Origin: Hyphomonas sp.
Lineage (GTDB): Bacteria; Pseudomonadota; Alphaproteobacteria; Caulobacterales; Hyphomonadaceae
Direction: 5' to 3'
Length of the DNA: 64,000 nt
Assembly (NCBI RefSeq): GCF_022844445.1
Contig: NZ_JALHLS010000010.1
Span: forward strand, 1 to 64,000
Positions 15,713 to 24,784 of the stretch are shown piece after piece. Every line of letters begins with the position of its first letter. Within the stretch, counting starts at the first letter, position 1. Made by a program: the position numbers and the translations under genes. Under the pieces are notes generated by a model that was given only the letters and a program-made list of their open reading frames with translations, was not told the DNA's origin and made no database searches.

Positions 15713-17269
15713 TTAGGCCGCTTTCCGCTTCGCCTTGCGCACTTCGAACTTGTTGAGCGCGTGCAGGTAGGCCTTGGCGCTGGCGACCAGCGTGTCGGGA
15801 TCCGATGAGCGTCCCGTCGCCATGATGCCGTCGCCATTGAGACGCACCGAGACGGTGGCCTGCGCATCCGTGCCCCCAGTCACGGCATGCACCTGGTAGA
15901 GTTCCAGCACGGCCTGGTGCGGCACGATCTGGCGGATAGCGTTGAACACGGCATCGACCGGGCCATTGCCGCGCGCAATGGCGAACTTCTCTTCGCCGTC
16001 CACGACGAGGTCGATTTCGGCCGTCTGCGGACCATCGGTGCCGGCAACGACGCGCAGGCGCTTGAATGCAATGCGCTCGCCTTCGGTGGCCAGCTGTTCG
16101 TCGACCAGGGCGACGATGTCATCGTCGAACACGTGTTTCTTGCGGTCGGCGAGGTCCTTGAAGCGCTTGAACGCGTCGTTCAGCGCCTCGCCCTCGATGA
16201 AGTAGCCCATCGATTCCAGCTTGTCGCGGAAGGCGTTGCGGCCAGACAGCTTGCCCATGACCAGCGAGGTTTTCGCGACGCCGACATCTTCCGGCTTCAT
16301 GATCTCGTAAGTCTCGGAATTCTTCAGCATGCCATCCTGGTGGATTCCGCTTTCATGCGCGAAGGCGTTCTTGCCGACGATCGCCTTGTTGTACTGCACC
16401 GGGAAACCGGTGATGCGGCTGACCATGGCCGAAGCGCGGGCGAGATAGCTCGTGTCAATGCCGGTCTCGTAGGGCAGCGTGTCGCCGCGCACTTTCATGG
16501 CCATCACGATTTCTTCCAACGCGGCGTTTCCTGCGCGTTCGCCGAGGCCGTTGATCGTGCACTCAATCTGGCGAGCGCCATTCGACATTCCGGCCAAGGA
16601 GTTCGCGACCGCGAGGCCGAGGTCGTTGTGGCAGTGCGTGGACCAGATCACCTTGTCCGAGTTCGGAATGTTTTCGATCAGCCGGCGGATCAGGGCGCCG
16701 TACTCGTCCGGGTGCGAATAGCCGACCGTGTCCGGCACGTTGATCGTGGTCGCCCCCGAGGTGATAGCCGCGTCGATACACTTGCAGAGAAAGTCGAACT
16801 CGGTGCGGGTGGCGTCTTCGGCGCTCCACTCGACATCATCGACCAGGTTGCGGGCCTGCGCGACCGAGCGCCCGACGGCTTCCAGCACAGCGTTCGGACC
16901 CATCTTCAGCTTGTGCTTCATGTGCACGGGGCTGGTGGAGATGAACGTGTGGATGCGCGGGCGCGCGGCCTTGCGGACGGCTTCGCCGCAGCGGTCGATG
17001 TCCGCGGGCGTGGAGCGGGCGAGGCCGCAGATGATTGCGCGCTTGGACTGGGCGGCAATGGCGCTGACGGACAAGAAGTCGCCCTCCGAGGCGGCGGGGA
17101 AGCCGGCCTCAATGACATCGACGCCCATCTCTTCGAGCAGGTTGCCGAGTTCCAGTTTTTCATTGTGCGTCATCGAAGCGCCGGGCGACTGTTCGCCGTC
17201 GCGCATGGTGGTGTCAAAAATGACGACGCGGGGTTTCTTCGCGGCTTTCGCGGTGGATTTCGAGGTCAT
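15713..17269 (-). CDS. leuA: 2-isopropylmalate synthase
   Basis: The 518-residue product begins the TIM-barrel domain with VVIFDTTMRDGEQSPGASM. It has metal ligands in STHCHNDLGLAVAN and the family signature NGLGERAGNAALEEIVMAM. A C-terminal regulatory domain (about residues 390-510) includes the region RLNGDGIMATGRSSDPDTLV and is the site of leucine feedback inhibition in known enzymes. It condenses acetyl-CoA with 2-oxoisovalerate, the first step of leucine synthesis. Upstream lies a leucine-rich leader ORF (17416-17348) with mutually exclusive pairings in between, pointing to attenuation by charged tRNA-Leu. It is transcribed away from the VTT gene. Confidence 0.96.
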   Translation of the reverse strand: MTSKSTAKAAKKPRVVIFDTTMRDGEQSPGASMTHNEKLELGNLLEEMGVDVIEAGFPAASEGDFLSVSAIAAQSKRAIICGLARSTPADIDRCGEAVRKAARPRIHTFISTSPVHMKHKLKMGPNAVLEAVGRSVAQARNLVDDVEWSAEDATRTEFDFLCKCIDAAITSGATTINVPDTVGYSHPDEYGALIRRLIENIPNSDKVIWSTHCHNDLGLAVANSLAGMSNGARQIECTINGLGERAGNAALEEIVMAMKVRGDTLPYETGIDTSYLARASAMVSRITGFPVQYNKAIVGKNAFAHESGIHQDGMLKNSETYEIMKPEDVGVAKTSLVMGKLSGRNAFRDKLESMGYFIEGEALNDAFKRFKDLADRKKHVFDDDIVALVDEQLATEGERIAFKRLRVVAGTDGPQTAEIDLVVDGEEKFAIARGNGPVDAVFNAIRQIVPHQAVLELYQVHAVTGGTDAQATVSVRLNGDGIMATGRSSDPDTLVASAKAYLHALNKFEVRKAKRKAA

Positions 17270-17294
17270 GGGGTTTGCGGCTTTGCGATGGGTT

Positions 17295-17378
17295 CTGAGG
17301 GAAGGGGTGTCAGATGGTTCAGCATCCCCTGGCCGCGCGTGCGCCCCTCAGTTGGAGGCGACCGGCTCCGGCCAGGGG
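17295..17378 (-). promoter_or_regulatory. leuA leader with competing hairpins
   Basis: Between the leader peptide and leuA, CCCCTGGCC inside the peptide-coding part (17378-17370) can pair perfectly with GGCCAGGGG (17334-17326). CTGAGGG at the leader stop (17351-17345) can pair with CCCTCAG just before leuA (17301-17295). A ribosome stalled on the Leu codons would block the first pairing. No run of T follows, so if this is an attenuator the end step may be rho-dependent or translational. Confidence 0.5.
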
Positions 17379-17416
17379 CCGGTAAGCAGCAGAAGAAGGG
17401 GCAAGAGTTTGCGCAT
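17348..17416 (-). CDS. Leucine-rich leader peptide of leuA
   Basis: ATG at 17416 opens a 22-codon ORF: MRKLLPLLLLLTGPWPEPVA followed by SN and TGA. Seven of its first eleven codons are leucine (CTC, TTG, CTT, CTT, CTG, CTG, CTT). It ends 78 bases before the leuA ATG. This is the form of a leuL-type leader whose translation reports the supply of leucyl-tRNA. It starts only 7 bases after the stop of the VTT gene, so it is translated either from a read-through transcript or from a promoter inside that gene. The SD is weak. Confidence 0.7.
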   Translation of the reverse strand: MRKLLPLLLLLTGPWPEPVASN

Positions 17417-17423
17417 AGCGGCT

Positions 17424-18167
17424 TTAATCGCCCTTGTTCTGCCCGGTGTCAATCTCCTGCGGGGTAGTCGCGGGAATATCTTGCCAGGCGCGCCGGGCCC
17501 GCCGGACGACGAAAAATGCCACACCCAGGTACAGGGCGAGGGCCGCGCCCCCGAACAGAATGGCCGTCAGGGGGTTGCCTTCATAGGCCGACACAATGGT
17601 CTGCCAGCCCACCGAAACCAGCAGGATCTTCGGCAGGATGCCGAGGCCCATGCCGATCCAGTAGTCCCGGAACTTCGCGGCGCTGGCGCCGAACACCATG
17701 TTGACGATCAGGAAGGGCCCCGCCGGCACGCTGCGGACGATCGCGCTGGCGATCAGGGCGTTGCGACCAATCAGGGTGGACAGTTTCTGAGCGCGGGGCC
17801 CGGCATAGCGGCGCACGGCGGCCTCGCCTCCGGCCCGGCCGACCCCGAATGTCAACGCGCCGGACACCATGTTGGCAACCCAGCCATAGGCTGCGCCCAG
17901 CACCGGACCGAAAACGGCCACGGAAGCGGCCAGCAGGGCGAACTGCGGCACGCCCAGGAAGGCGGCGACACAGAAGACGGCAATGACCGCTGGAAGGCCC
18001 CAGGGGCTGCCGGCAAGACTTCTAAGCCAAGCCTCGGTTTCACCCAGCCCCGGCAGCAGGCCGAGCTTGCCGAGCGCGAACACACACAGCACCAGCACCA
18101 GTAAACCTAGGCCGACAAACAGGGCATTCCGGTTGGCCGGTGCGGCAGCGGGCGTCTCTTGCGTCAT
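17424..18167 (-). CDS. TVP38/TMEM64-family (VTT domain) membrane protein
   Basis: A 247-residue polytopic protein with about five or six hydrophobic segments and a VTT/SNARE-associated core: WGLPAVIAVFCVAAFLGVPQ, FGPVLGAAYGWVANMVSG, and RSVPAGPFLIVNMVFGASA. Proteins of this DedA-related superfamily sit in the inner membrane; some are implicated in lipid flipping or membrane homeostasis. The substrate here is unknown. It lies upstream of leuA on the same strand, with the leuA leader ORF starting 7 bases after its stop. Confidence 0.88.
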   Translation of the reverse strand: MTQETPAAAPANRNALFVGLGLLVLVLCVFALGKLGLLPGLGETEAWLRSLAGSPWGLPAVIAVFCVAAFLGVPQFALLAASVAVFGPVLGAAYGWVANMVSGALTFGVGRAGGEAAVRRYAGPRAQKLSTLIGRNALIASAIVRSVPAGPFLIVNMVFGASAAKFRDYWIGMGLGILPKILLVSVGWQTIVSAYEGNPLTAILFGGAALALYLGVAFFVVRRARRAWQDIPATTPQEIDTGQNKGD

Positions 18168-18225
18168 GGCTGGATCAGGTGCGACAGGCGGGGCGCGCCG
18201 TCAATCGAGCGCGGCAGGCAGGCGG

Positions 18226-19197
18226 TCACGCTTCGGCCAGCATCTTCTCGCTCATCGCCCAGAGTCGCTCGGCTCGGGCATCATCGGTGATCCATTCGCG
18301 CGCGTGTTCCCAGCGCTGGCTTTCGGGCGTCGCGGACTTCGCGATGTTGCAGTCCTCGCAATAAACACCGCCCTTGCCGGCAAGACCAGGCGAGGTGGCC
18401 GCCCAGACGGTGGTTGAGGCGCCCTGTTCAGGGGTCTTGAACATCGCCTCCACGGCGGCGGGAATGGTGCCATCGGGGTTTTTCCAGCCGAGCGCGGCCA
18501 TCTCCTCGTCAGTCAGGTGGCGCTGCAGCGGCGTGAAGATGCCGCCGGGGTGGATGGAGAAGGCGCGCACGCCGACATCGCGGCCGAGCATGTCCACACC
18601 GAGCGCAAAGAGGGCGTTGGCAGACTTCGCCTGCCCATAGGCTTCCCACTTGTCATAGGTGCGGGTGGTGTAGTGGGGATCGTCCCAGATCACGTCCGAA
18701 CGGACATGGCCGGTGGAGGAAAGCGCGACGACGCGCGCGCCTTCGGCGGCCTGCAGGGCTGGGGCGAGTTTCAGGGCAAGCGCCATGTGGCCGAGATGAT
18801 TGGTGCCGAACTGGGTTTCCCAGCCCTTGCCGACCCGGCCGAAGGGCGTCGCCATCACGCCGGCATTGTTGATCAGAATGTTCAGGGCCCGGCCGGTTTC
18901 GAGATACTGGTCGGCAAAGCTGCGGACGCTGGCGACATCGCCGAGGTCCATCGCGGCGATCTCGATCTCGCCGGCGACGTCCGCGAGGGCGGCGGAGGCG
19001 GCGTCCGCGCGCCGGGCTGGAACGGTGACGCGGGCGCCGGCGCCGGCGAGGGCACGGACGGTTTCCAAACCGATGCCGGAATATCCACCGGTGACGATGA
19101 CGTTCTTGCCGGTGAGATCGATGCCGGCGACCACTTCGCGGGCGGTGCTCTTGGCGTGGAAACCGGAATCCACCGGCACCTGGTCTGTTGCAGCCAT
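18226..19197 (-). CDS. Short-chain dehydrogenase/reductase
   Basis: The 323-residue product has the SDR cofactor motif TGGYSGIG (about residues 36-43), the NNAG motif (ILINNAGVM), catalytic Ser in VVALSSTGHV and the active-site YGQAKSANAL (Y-x3-K). Its length and N-terminal extension resemble the retinol-dehydrogenase-like or WW-oxidoreductase group of classical SDRs. The substrate is unknown. A Cys-x2-Cys (YCEDCNIAKSA) near residue 281 is a feature of this subgroup. It is a single gene on the minus strand, divergent from the Sel1 gene. Confidence 0.88.
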   Translation of the reverse strand: MAATDQVPVDSGFHAKSTAREVVAGIDLTGKNVIVTGGYSGIGLETVRALAGAGARVTVPARRADAASAALADVAGEIEIAAMDLGDVASVRSFADQYLETGRALNILINNAGVMATPFGRVGKGWETQFGTNHLGHMALALKLAPALQAAEGARVVALSSTGHVRSDVIWDDPHYTTRTYDKWEAYGQAKSANALFALGVDMLGRDVGVRAFSIHPGGIFTPLQRHLTDEEMAALGWKNPDGTIPAAVEAMFKTPEQGASTTVWAATSPGLAGKGGVYCEDCNIAKSATPESQRWEHAREWITDDARAERLWAMSEKMLAEA

Positions 19198-19338
19198 GAT
19201 ATTCGCGTCCCTCTGCTGGTCTTGCTGCTGACAAGGTTAGCGCTGCGGCGGTGGAGGGGCTACTGTAATCTCTGGAAGCTTGCCCCCGCGATGCCTAAAT
19301 TCGCCGCTAGTCTTCACAATCCGAATGGAGAGCCGATC

Positions 19339-19935
19339 ATGAAGATCCGAATGATGCTGGGCGCTGTCCTTCTGTGCGGCGCTGTTGCCTTTCCCGCCGC
19401 TGCCCAGTTTGGGCAGGTCGAGCGGACGCAGGCCGAGATTGCACTCGAGCAAGCCGAGACTCGGATGGCCAAGCAGAAGATTGACCGTGACGCGGCGACC
19501 GCGGCCTGTTCGGCAGGTGATCTCGAAGGTTGTTTCAAACTGGCTGAAATGCAGCGCACCGGTATCGGCGGGGCGCAGGACCTGAAGGGGGCTGCGGCCT
19601 CCTACAAGAAGATGTGTGATGGCAAGGATGGCCGGGGCTGTTCGGGCCTCGCTTACCTGACCGTGCAGGGCCGCGGCGTGGCCGAGAACAAGACTGAAGG
19701 CCGCGCGCTCTACCAGAAGGCTTGCGACTACGGTGACGTCAGTGGCTGCGCGGCGTATGGCAACATGGCTTACACGGGGACTGGCGGGCGCAAGGATGTG
19801 CTGGCCGGCACGGATGCGCTAACCAAGGCCTGCAACCGAGAGTATGAGTGGGCGTGCAACCGGATGCGCGAACTTGGCGTTTATGATCCGACGGAGAACC
19901 CGTTCGACCGCTTGCGCGACCTGCGCGGCAACTGA
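19339..19935 (+). CDS. Secreted Sel1-like repeat protein with paired cysteines
   Basis: The 198-residue protein has a signal peptide (MKIRMMLGAVLLCGAVAFPA, cleavage near AAA-Q). It is followed by four Sel1/TPR-like helical repeats of about 36 residues. Each repeat carries a C-x7-C pair (CSAGDLEGC, CDGKDGRGC, CDYGDVSGC, CNREYEWAC), the pattern of Helicobacter cysteine-rich proteins in which each repeat is locked by a disulfide. It is probably a periplasmic interaction module; its partner is unknown. It is convergent with the bactofilin gene, with no gap between the stop codons. Confidence 0.85.
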   Translation: MKIRMMLGAVLLCGAVAFPAAAQFGQVERTQAEIALEQAETRMAKQKIDRDAATAACSAGDLEGCFKLAEMQRTGIGGAQDLKGAAASYKKMCDGKDGRGCSGLAYLTVQGRGVAENKTEGRALYQKACDYGDVSGCAAYGNMAYTGTGGRKDVLAGTDALTKACNREYEWACNRMRELGVYDPTENPFDRLRDLRGN

Positions 19936-20427
19936 TCAGACTGCGGCGGCTTTTGCCGCGCCGGTATCGGCAACAGGCACTTCAGCACGCGGCGTCGAGA
20001 GCGGCGCGACGTTCGACAGGTCCGGCACGGCTGCGGCCTTGTTGATATGCGCGACGGAGCGCTCCGGGGCGATCAGCAGATCAGCGCTGACGACGGTGCG
20101 CTCTTCGACTTTCATCGACGGGGAAAAGGCAACGCCCTCGAGGCGTCCGCCGGTGCAGACTTCCAGGCTCTTGCTCGCTTCAATGTCGCCGCTGACGGCG
20201 CCGTGGATGACGAGGGTTGCCGCGCGGATGCGGCCTTCAATTCGGCCGCTGGCTTCGACGAGGATCAGGTCATCGGATTCGACGTCGCCGCGAATGTGCG
20301 CACCGATGATGACCGGACCGACAAACTGAAACTTGCCTTCAAGTTTCCCGCCCGCCGCAATCGCATTGCCGAGACCGGAACGGGCCGGTTTCGCGGGAAG
20401 TTCGCCCTTGATCGTGGGTGCAGGCAT
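19936..20427 (-). CDS. Bactofilin
   Basis: The 163-residue product contains the bactofilin (DUF583) beta-helix core (about residues 25-115): LEGKFQFVGPVIIGAHIRGD, then LVEASGRIEGRIRAATLVIHG and AVSGDIEASKSLEV. It has flexible Pro/Ala-rich ends. Bactofilins polymerise without nucleotide and in Caulobacter relatives organise peptidoglycan synthases at the stalk or other sites. ATG 20427 is chosen because AAGGAA lies 8 bases upstream. It is divergent from a GH25 muramidase gene, and the 74-base shared region carries a perfect CtrA box, so both may be cell-cycle controlled. Confidence 0.93.
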   Translation of the reverse strand: MPAPTIKGELPAKPARSGLGNAIAAGGKLEGKFQFVGPVIIGAHIRGDVESDDLILVEASGRIEGRIRAATLVIHGAVSGDIEASKSLEVCTGGRLEGVAFSPSMKVEERTVVSADLLIAPERSVAHINKAAAVPDLSNVAPLSTPRAEVPVADTGAAKAAAV

Positions 20428-20462
20428 GACGCGGTTTCCTTTTTTGCGCCCTTTTCCACAGG

Positions 20463-20477
20463 TTAACCTATTGTTAA
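20463..20477. promoter_or_regulatory. CtrA-type box between bactofilin and GH25 genes
   Basis: TTAACCTATTGTTAA matches the full CtrA consensus TTAA-N7-TTAA. It lies 36 bases before the bactofilin ATG on one side and 25 bases before the GH25 ATG on the other. It is the only perfect copy I noticed in the window. CtrA is the cell-cycle master regulator of Caulobacter-type bacteria. Confidence 0.65.
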
Positions 20478-20501
20478 CGAAAGAAGAAGGGTTCCTGCCG
20501 G

Positions 20502-21182
20502 ATGCTTGCAAGAATTGTGCGGATGGAGCTGGTGGCGGCAGGGCTTGTATTATTGGCCGCCTGCGGGGCGCCAAGCCGTGCCTCTGCCATTTCCGCCACT
20601 GCCCCCCTCTTGCCGCCTGGCGCTGAGGGGATCGACCTGTCGCACCATAACGGTCCGATCGACTGGGGGCGTCTCGGCACCGAGCCTCTGGATTTCGTTT
20701 ACCTTAAGGCCACCGAAGGCGACGACCATGTCGATGGTCGCTTCCAGGAGAACTGGCGGGCCGCCACGCGGCTCGGCTGGCAGACCGGTGCGTACCACTT
20801 CTACTTGCTCTGCCGGGACGGCGTCTCGCAGGCAGAGAACTTCATGCGCCAGGTCGAAGTGCGTGCCGGAACGCTGCCCCCCGCCGTTGACCTTGAGCAC
20901 GCCCATAATTGCAGGGCGCGTGGCAGCCGGACAGAGACTCTCGCGGAACTGCAAACGTTCCTTGCGGCGCTCGAGGCGGAATATGGCGTCGTGCCAGTGA
21001 TCTATACGACGGCGGCCTTCTACGACGAATGGCTGGAAGGGGAGGGCTTTGACGCGCACCCCCTGTGGATCCGCTCGCTCGATGGCCCTCCGCAGAGGCC
21101 GTATGCGATTTGGCAGTATTCTATGAAGGGACAGGTCGCCGGCGTGACCGGCCGGGTGGATCTTAATCGTGCGGCCGAGTGA
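20502..21182 (+). CDS. GH25-family muramidase, probable lipoprotein
   Basis: The 226-residue product has an N-terminal hydrophobic stretch ending in the lipobox LLAACG (about residues 16-21), so it is probably lipid-anchored. The mature part is a glycoside hydrolase 25 (lysozyme) domain: GIDLSHHNGPIDW, then VYLKATEGDD, TGAYHFYLL, the acidic pair in AVDLEH, and a terminal IWQYSMKGQVAGVTGRVDLN. Family members cleave beta-1,4 bonds between MurNAc and GlcNAc. Sharing a CtrA-box promoter region with bactofilin suggests wall remodelling at a defined site or time. Confidence 0.9.
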   Translation: MLARIVRMELVAAGLVLLAACGAPSRASAISATAPLLPPGAEGIDLSHHNGPIDWGRLGTEPLDFVYLKATEGDDHVDGRFQENWRAATRLGWQTGAYHFYLLCRDGVSQAENFMRQVEVRAGTLPPAVDLEHAHNCRARGSRTETLAELQTFLAALEAEYGVVPVIYTTAAFYDEWLEGEGFDAHPLWIRSLDGPPQRPYAIWQYSMKGQVAGVTGRVDLNRAAE

Positions 21183-21224
21183 GCCTGCGGACACATCACC
21201 GCAGGTGCGGCCGCACCCGCGCCG

Positions 21225-21782
21225 TCAGATCGCCTTGCCCATCCGCAGGCCCGGCACATCGATACCGTCCACCGACGCGCTGATGATGCGCTCGATCTCT
21301 CCGTAGCCGCAGGCGCGGTAAAGCGGCTCGCCCGCCAGCGTCGCCATGAGTTCGGCGCGCTTGAATCCGGCGCTGCGTGCCGCCTGTTCGCATACGGACA
21401 ATACATACCTGCCGAGACCCCGGCGAACGAAATCCGGATGGGTATACATCGCGCGGATGCGGGCGGCGTCGGTGCCGATCCGCAGCAGTGCGGCGTTGCG
21501 CTGCGCGGTGGAATGGTCGCCGCCATAGAGCGTCGCGCGGTGGCTCCAGCCGCCGCAGGCGGCGAGCCGCCCGGAGGCCGCGTCATGCACGGTGAAATAT
21601 GTACCGTCCGCGATCAGCTGGCGGTCGAGACCCATAATGGAACGGGCGACCTCGATCTGTTCGGGCGAAAGAAAACCGCGCTGAAGTTCACCGATTGCGG
21701 CGTCCATCAGCGCGGCGATTTCTTCCTGATCCGCCACGGTTGCGAGGCGGTGGGCAAAGCCCTCGAGGAAGGGCTGGCCCAT
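21225..21782 (-). CDS. GNAT-family N-acetyltransferase
   Basis: The 185-residue protein has a GNAT fold. The acetyl-CoA site is in MYTHPDFVRRGLGRYVLSVC (R-x-x-G-x-G/A pattern RRGLGR, about residues 118-123). It is preceded by beta strands containing GRLAACGGWSHRATLYGGD, with ELMATLAGEPLYRACGYGEI after it. The acceptor is unknown. It starts 2 bases after the ilvC stop on the same strand, so it is probably the last gene of the ilv cluster transcript, though no metabolic link is obvious. Confidence 0.88.
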   Translation of the reverse strand: MGQPFLEGFAHRLATVADQEEIAALMDAAIGELQRGFLSPEQIEVARSIMGLDRQLIADGTYFTVHDAASGRLAACGGWSHRATLYGGDHSTAQRNAALLRIGTDAARIRAMYTHPDFVRRGLGRYVLSVCEQAARSAGFKRAELMATLAGEPLYRACGYGEIERIISASVDGIDVPGLRMGKAI

Positions 21783-21784
21783 TC

Positions 21785-22822
<1,038 letters not shown>

Positions 22823-22858
22823 CTAAGGGGTAGGGGGAAATGGCGCTGGAGGGATCCG

Positions 22859-23494
22859 TCAGGAGGCGCTGCAGACCCAATCGGGGCTGACATTGGCGAC
22901 GCCGATGACGAGATTGTTGAGTTGGCTCACCGGATCATCCGATCCGGCATGCCGCGAAAACTTCCGCTCGCCGGACGCGGTCTGGGCGCGGGTGATGATG
23001 TCATGGCTCTCGATGGCGAGGCGCACGCTGCGCGAGCCATCGGCGTTGATTTTCACGTCCTCGCGCGCGCCATAGTCCGGCACGGCGGCGTCGGCGGCCT
23101 TCACGAGCAGTGAGGCGAGCGCATTGGCGGTATCGTCCGCGATCGTCGCCTGCAGGCGGCAGCGCGGGCCGCGTCCGTCGGGCACTGAGCGCGCATCGAG
23201 GCGAAGGTGCATCCCGTCATTCAGCACTTTGTAGATGTACGCCGCGCCGCTCGGCGAGGCGGTGTCGATGATCTCGATCTGGGCATCAGGCTGCACGCCA
23301 TAGATCTTTCGGGCGCGGTCGCTGATCTTCGCAGCCCGCTCAAGATCGCAGCTCATCTGCGCGGCGTCCGGCGATGTCGATAGGGTTGCAGTTGAAAGGT
23401 TCGCGCTGCAGCCTTGCGTTTCCGCCCCCGCCGCGAGCGGCGAGGCGATAATGCCAAGGCCCACCAGACCGGCGCGCCAGAGAGAGGTGATCAT
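22859..23494 (-). CDS. Secreted hypothetical protein between ilvN and ilvC
   Basis: I do not recognise the family. The 211-residue product has a signal peptide (MITSLWRAGLVGLGIIASPL, cleavage near AGA-E) and four cysteines in the mature part (including CSANLS, SCDLERA, RCRLQA and VCSAS at the end), so it is likely periplasmic with disulfides. It has no repeat or catalytic motif I can name. Its ATG overlaps the ilvN stop by 4 bases, so its translation is tied to a cytoplasmic biosynthetic gene. That is odd for an exported protein. Confidence 0.7.
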   Translation of the reverse strand: MITSLWRAGLVGLGIIASPLAAGAETQGCSANLSTATLSTSPDAAQMSCDLERAAKISDRARKIYGVQPDAQIEIIDTASPSGAAYIYKVLNDGMHLRLDARSVPDGRGPRCRLQATIADDTANALASLLVKAADAAVPDYGAREDVKINADGSRSVRLAIESHDIITRAQTASGERKFSRHAGSDDPVSQLNNLVIGVANVSPDWVCSAS

Positions 23495-24060
23495 CCTTTC
23501 TCCTTCCCGCGTTTGATCGACAGGACGCCGGTTCGGCTGACTTCGACCAGGCCCAGAGGGCGCATCAGGTCGACGAACTGGGTCAGCTTTTCGGAGGCGC
23601 CTGTGACCTCGAAAATGAAGCTCTCGTTTGTCGTATCTATCACATGTGCCCGGAAAATCTCAGCGATGCGGAGGGCTTCGACGCGCTTTTCGCCGATACC
23701 GGCGACCTTCACGAGCGCCAACTCGCGCTCGATGCCGCTCTTGGAATTGGTGATGTCGATGACTTCCGCGACCGGCACGATGCGCAGGAGCTGCGCCTCG
23801 ATCTGCTCGAGAATGTGGGGCGTGCCTTGCGTGACGATGGTAATGCGCGAGCGGTGCTGGCTGGCATCGACTTCGGCGACGGTCAGGGAGTCGATGTTGT
23901 AGCCGCGCCCCGAGAAGAGGCCGACGACCCGCGCCAGGACGCCGGGCTCGTTGTCGACCAGCACGGCCAGCGTGCGCCGCTCCACCGCTTCGTCAGAATG
24001 AGAAATGAAATAGGCCGATTTCGGCCCGTTGCCGCCTGTGGGTGTGGTCCGGTCGTTCAT
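23491..24060 (-). CDS. ilvN: Acetolactate synthase small (regulatory) subunit
   Basis: The 189-residue product has an N-terminal ACT domain, RRTLAVLVDNEPGVLARVVG then LFSGRGYNIDSLTVAEV, which binds valine in known enzymes. A C-terminal ALS small-subunit domain follows (VIDTTNESFIFEVTGASEKL). It activates the IlvB catalytic subunit and gives valine feedback control. The length is slightly above that of E. coli IlvH because of an N-terminal extension of about 25 residues. It overlaps the gene on each side by 4 bases. It is separated from ilvB by an unrelated ORF, while in most bacteria the two subunit genes are adjacent. Confidence 0.95.
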   Translation of the reverse strand: MNDRTTPTGGNGPKSAYFISHSDEAVERRTLAVLVDNEPGVLARVVGLFSGRGYNIDSLTVAEVDASQHRSRITIVTQGTPHILEQIEAQLLRIVPVAEVIDITNSKSGIERELALVKVAGIGEKRVEALRIAEIFRAHVIDTTNESFIFEVTGASEKLTQFVDLMRPLGLVEVSRTGVLSIKRGKEKG

Positions 24061-24746
24061 TGCAGCCTCTGGTTAGGGGTCGCCGAGGCGCCGAAGGCAA
24101 GCCCGGGGCGGCGGGTCTCAAGTTTGGCTTTCAGCCCCTGCGACTTGGAAATGGCGTCCTTGCGATCTCCATCCTCCTGATCATCATAACGCTCGACCAC
24201 TTCGTCCTTTCGGCGCGGATCGAGATAGGACTGCAGCTCGGAGACGAGCAGGCGGCGGCACTCGTCGACAAAAGCCGCGCTGTCCTCTCCGGAGGGGCCG
24301 CCTTCGCGGGTCATCGCTTCGAGCTCGTGATAGGTCCACATCAGCGCGTCCAGCACCGGCGGACGGTGACCGCGATAGGCGCCTTCCTTCTCGGCGCCTT
24401 TCTTGTCCGGATTGAGGTTCGGGAAGAACATCCGGCCCCGGTCGACCAGCGTCGAGAGCGCCACCATCAGATTGGCCTTGTTCGCCAGGAACGCGCCGTC
24501 ATTGGTCTGCAGGTGGCGTGTGCGGGCAAACATTGCGGCGCGCGCCAGCGTGTCGATCGCGCCATTGCCCCAGTCGAGGCTCGCGGCGTCGATGCTCTGG
24601 CGCAGACGCTCGGTTTGCAGCTTGCGCTGGCGGCGGGTTTCGCCCCGCGCGATCAGGGCGCTGATTACCGCGACACCTGCGGACAGGATGGCGATGATTG
24701 CATCGCCATAACTTTGCCCGAACGAGAGCAATTGTGTCAGATCCAT
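24057..24746 (-). CDS. Membrane-anchored hypothetical protein between ilvB and ilvN
   Basis: I do not recognise this protein. It has 229 residues from ATG 24746 (an in-frame GTG at 24758 is possible). One N-terminal transmembrane segment (YGDAIIAILSAGVAVISALI, about residues 14-33) is followed by a charged cytoplasmic-type domain. That domain has ETRRQRKLQTERLRQSIDAA, a Trp-rich stretch and LVSELQSYLDPRRKDEVVER, and the C-terminus is low in hydrophobics. It resembles small DUF4760-like or phage-type membrane-anchored proteins only superficially. It starts 38 bases after ilvB and overlaps ilvN by 4 bases, so it is embedded in the acetolactate synthase operon. Confidence 0.7.
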   Translation of the reverse strand: MDLTQLLSFGQSYGDAIIAILSAGVAVISALIARGETRRQRKLQTERLRQSIDAASLDWGNGAIDTLARAAMFARTRHLQTNDGAFLANKANLMVALSTLVDRGRMFFPNLNPDKKGAEKEGAYRGHRPPVLDALMWTYHELEAMTREGGPSGEDSAAFVDECRRLLVSELQSYLDPRRKDEVVERYDDQEDGDRKDAISKSQGLKAKLETRRPGLAFGASATPNQRLQ

Positions 24747-24784
24747 CACCGTCCCCACGTCAACCGGCGTTCCGCCGTGTTATC

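Noticed and set aside
15887-17467. A 526-codon open frame opposite leuA
   Set aside because: It lies antisense to a full-length, well-conserved leuA and has low-complexity composition rich in Arg, Ala, Gly and His. It is a by-product of high GC.
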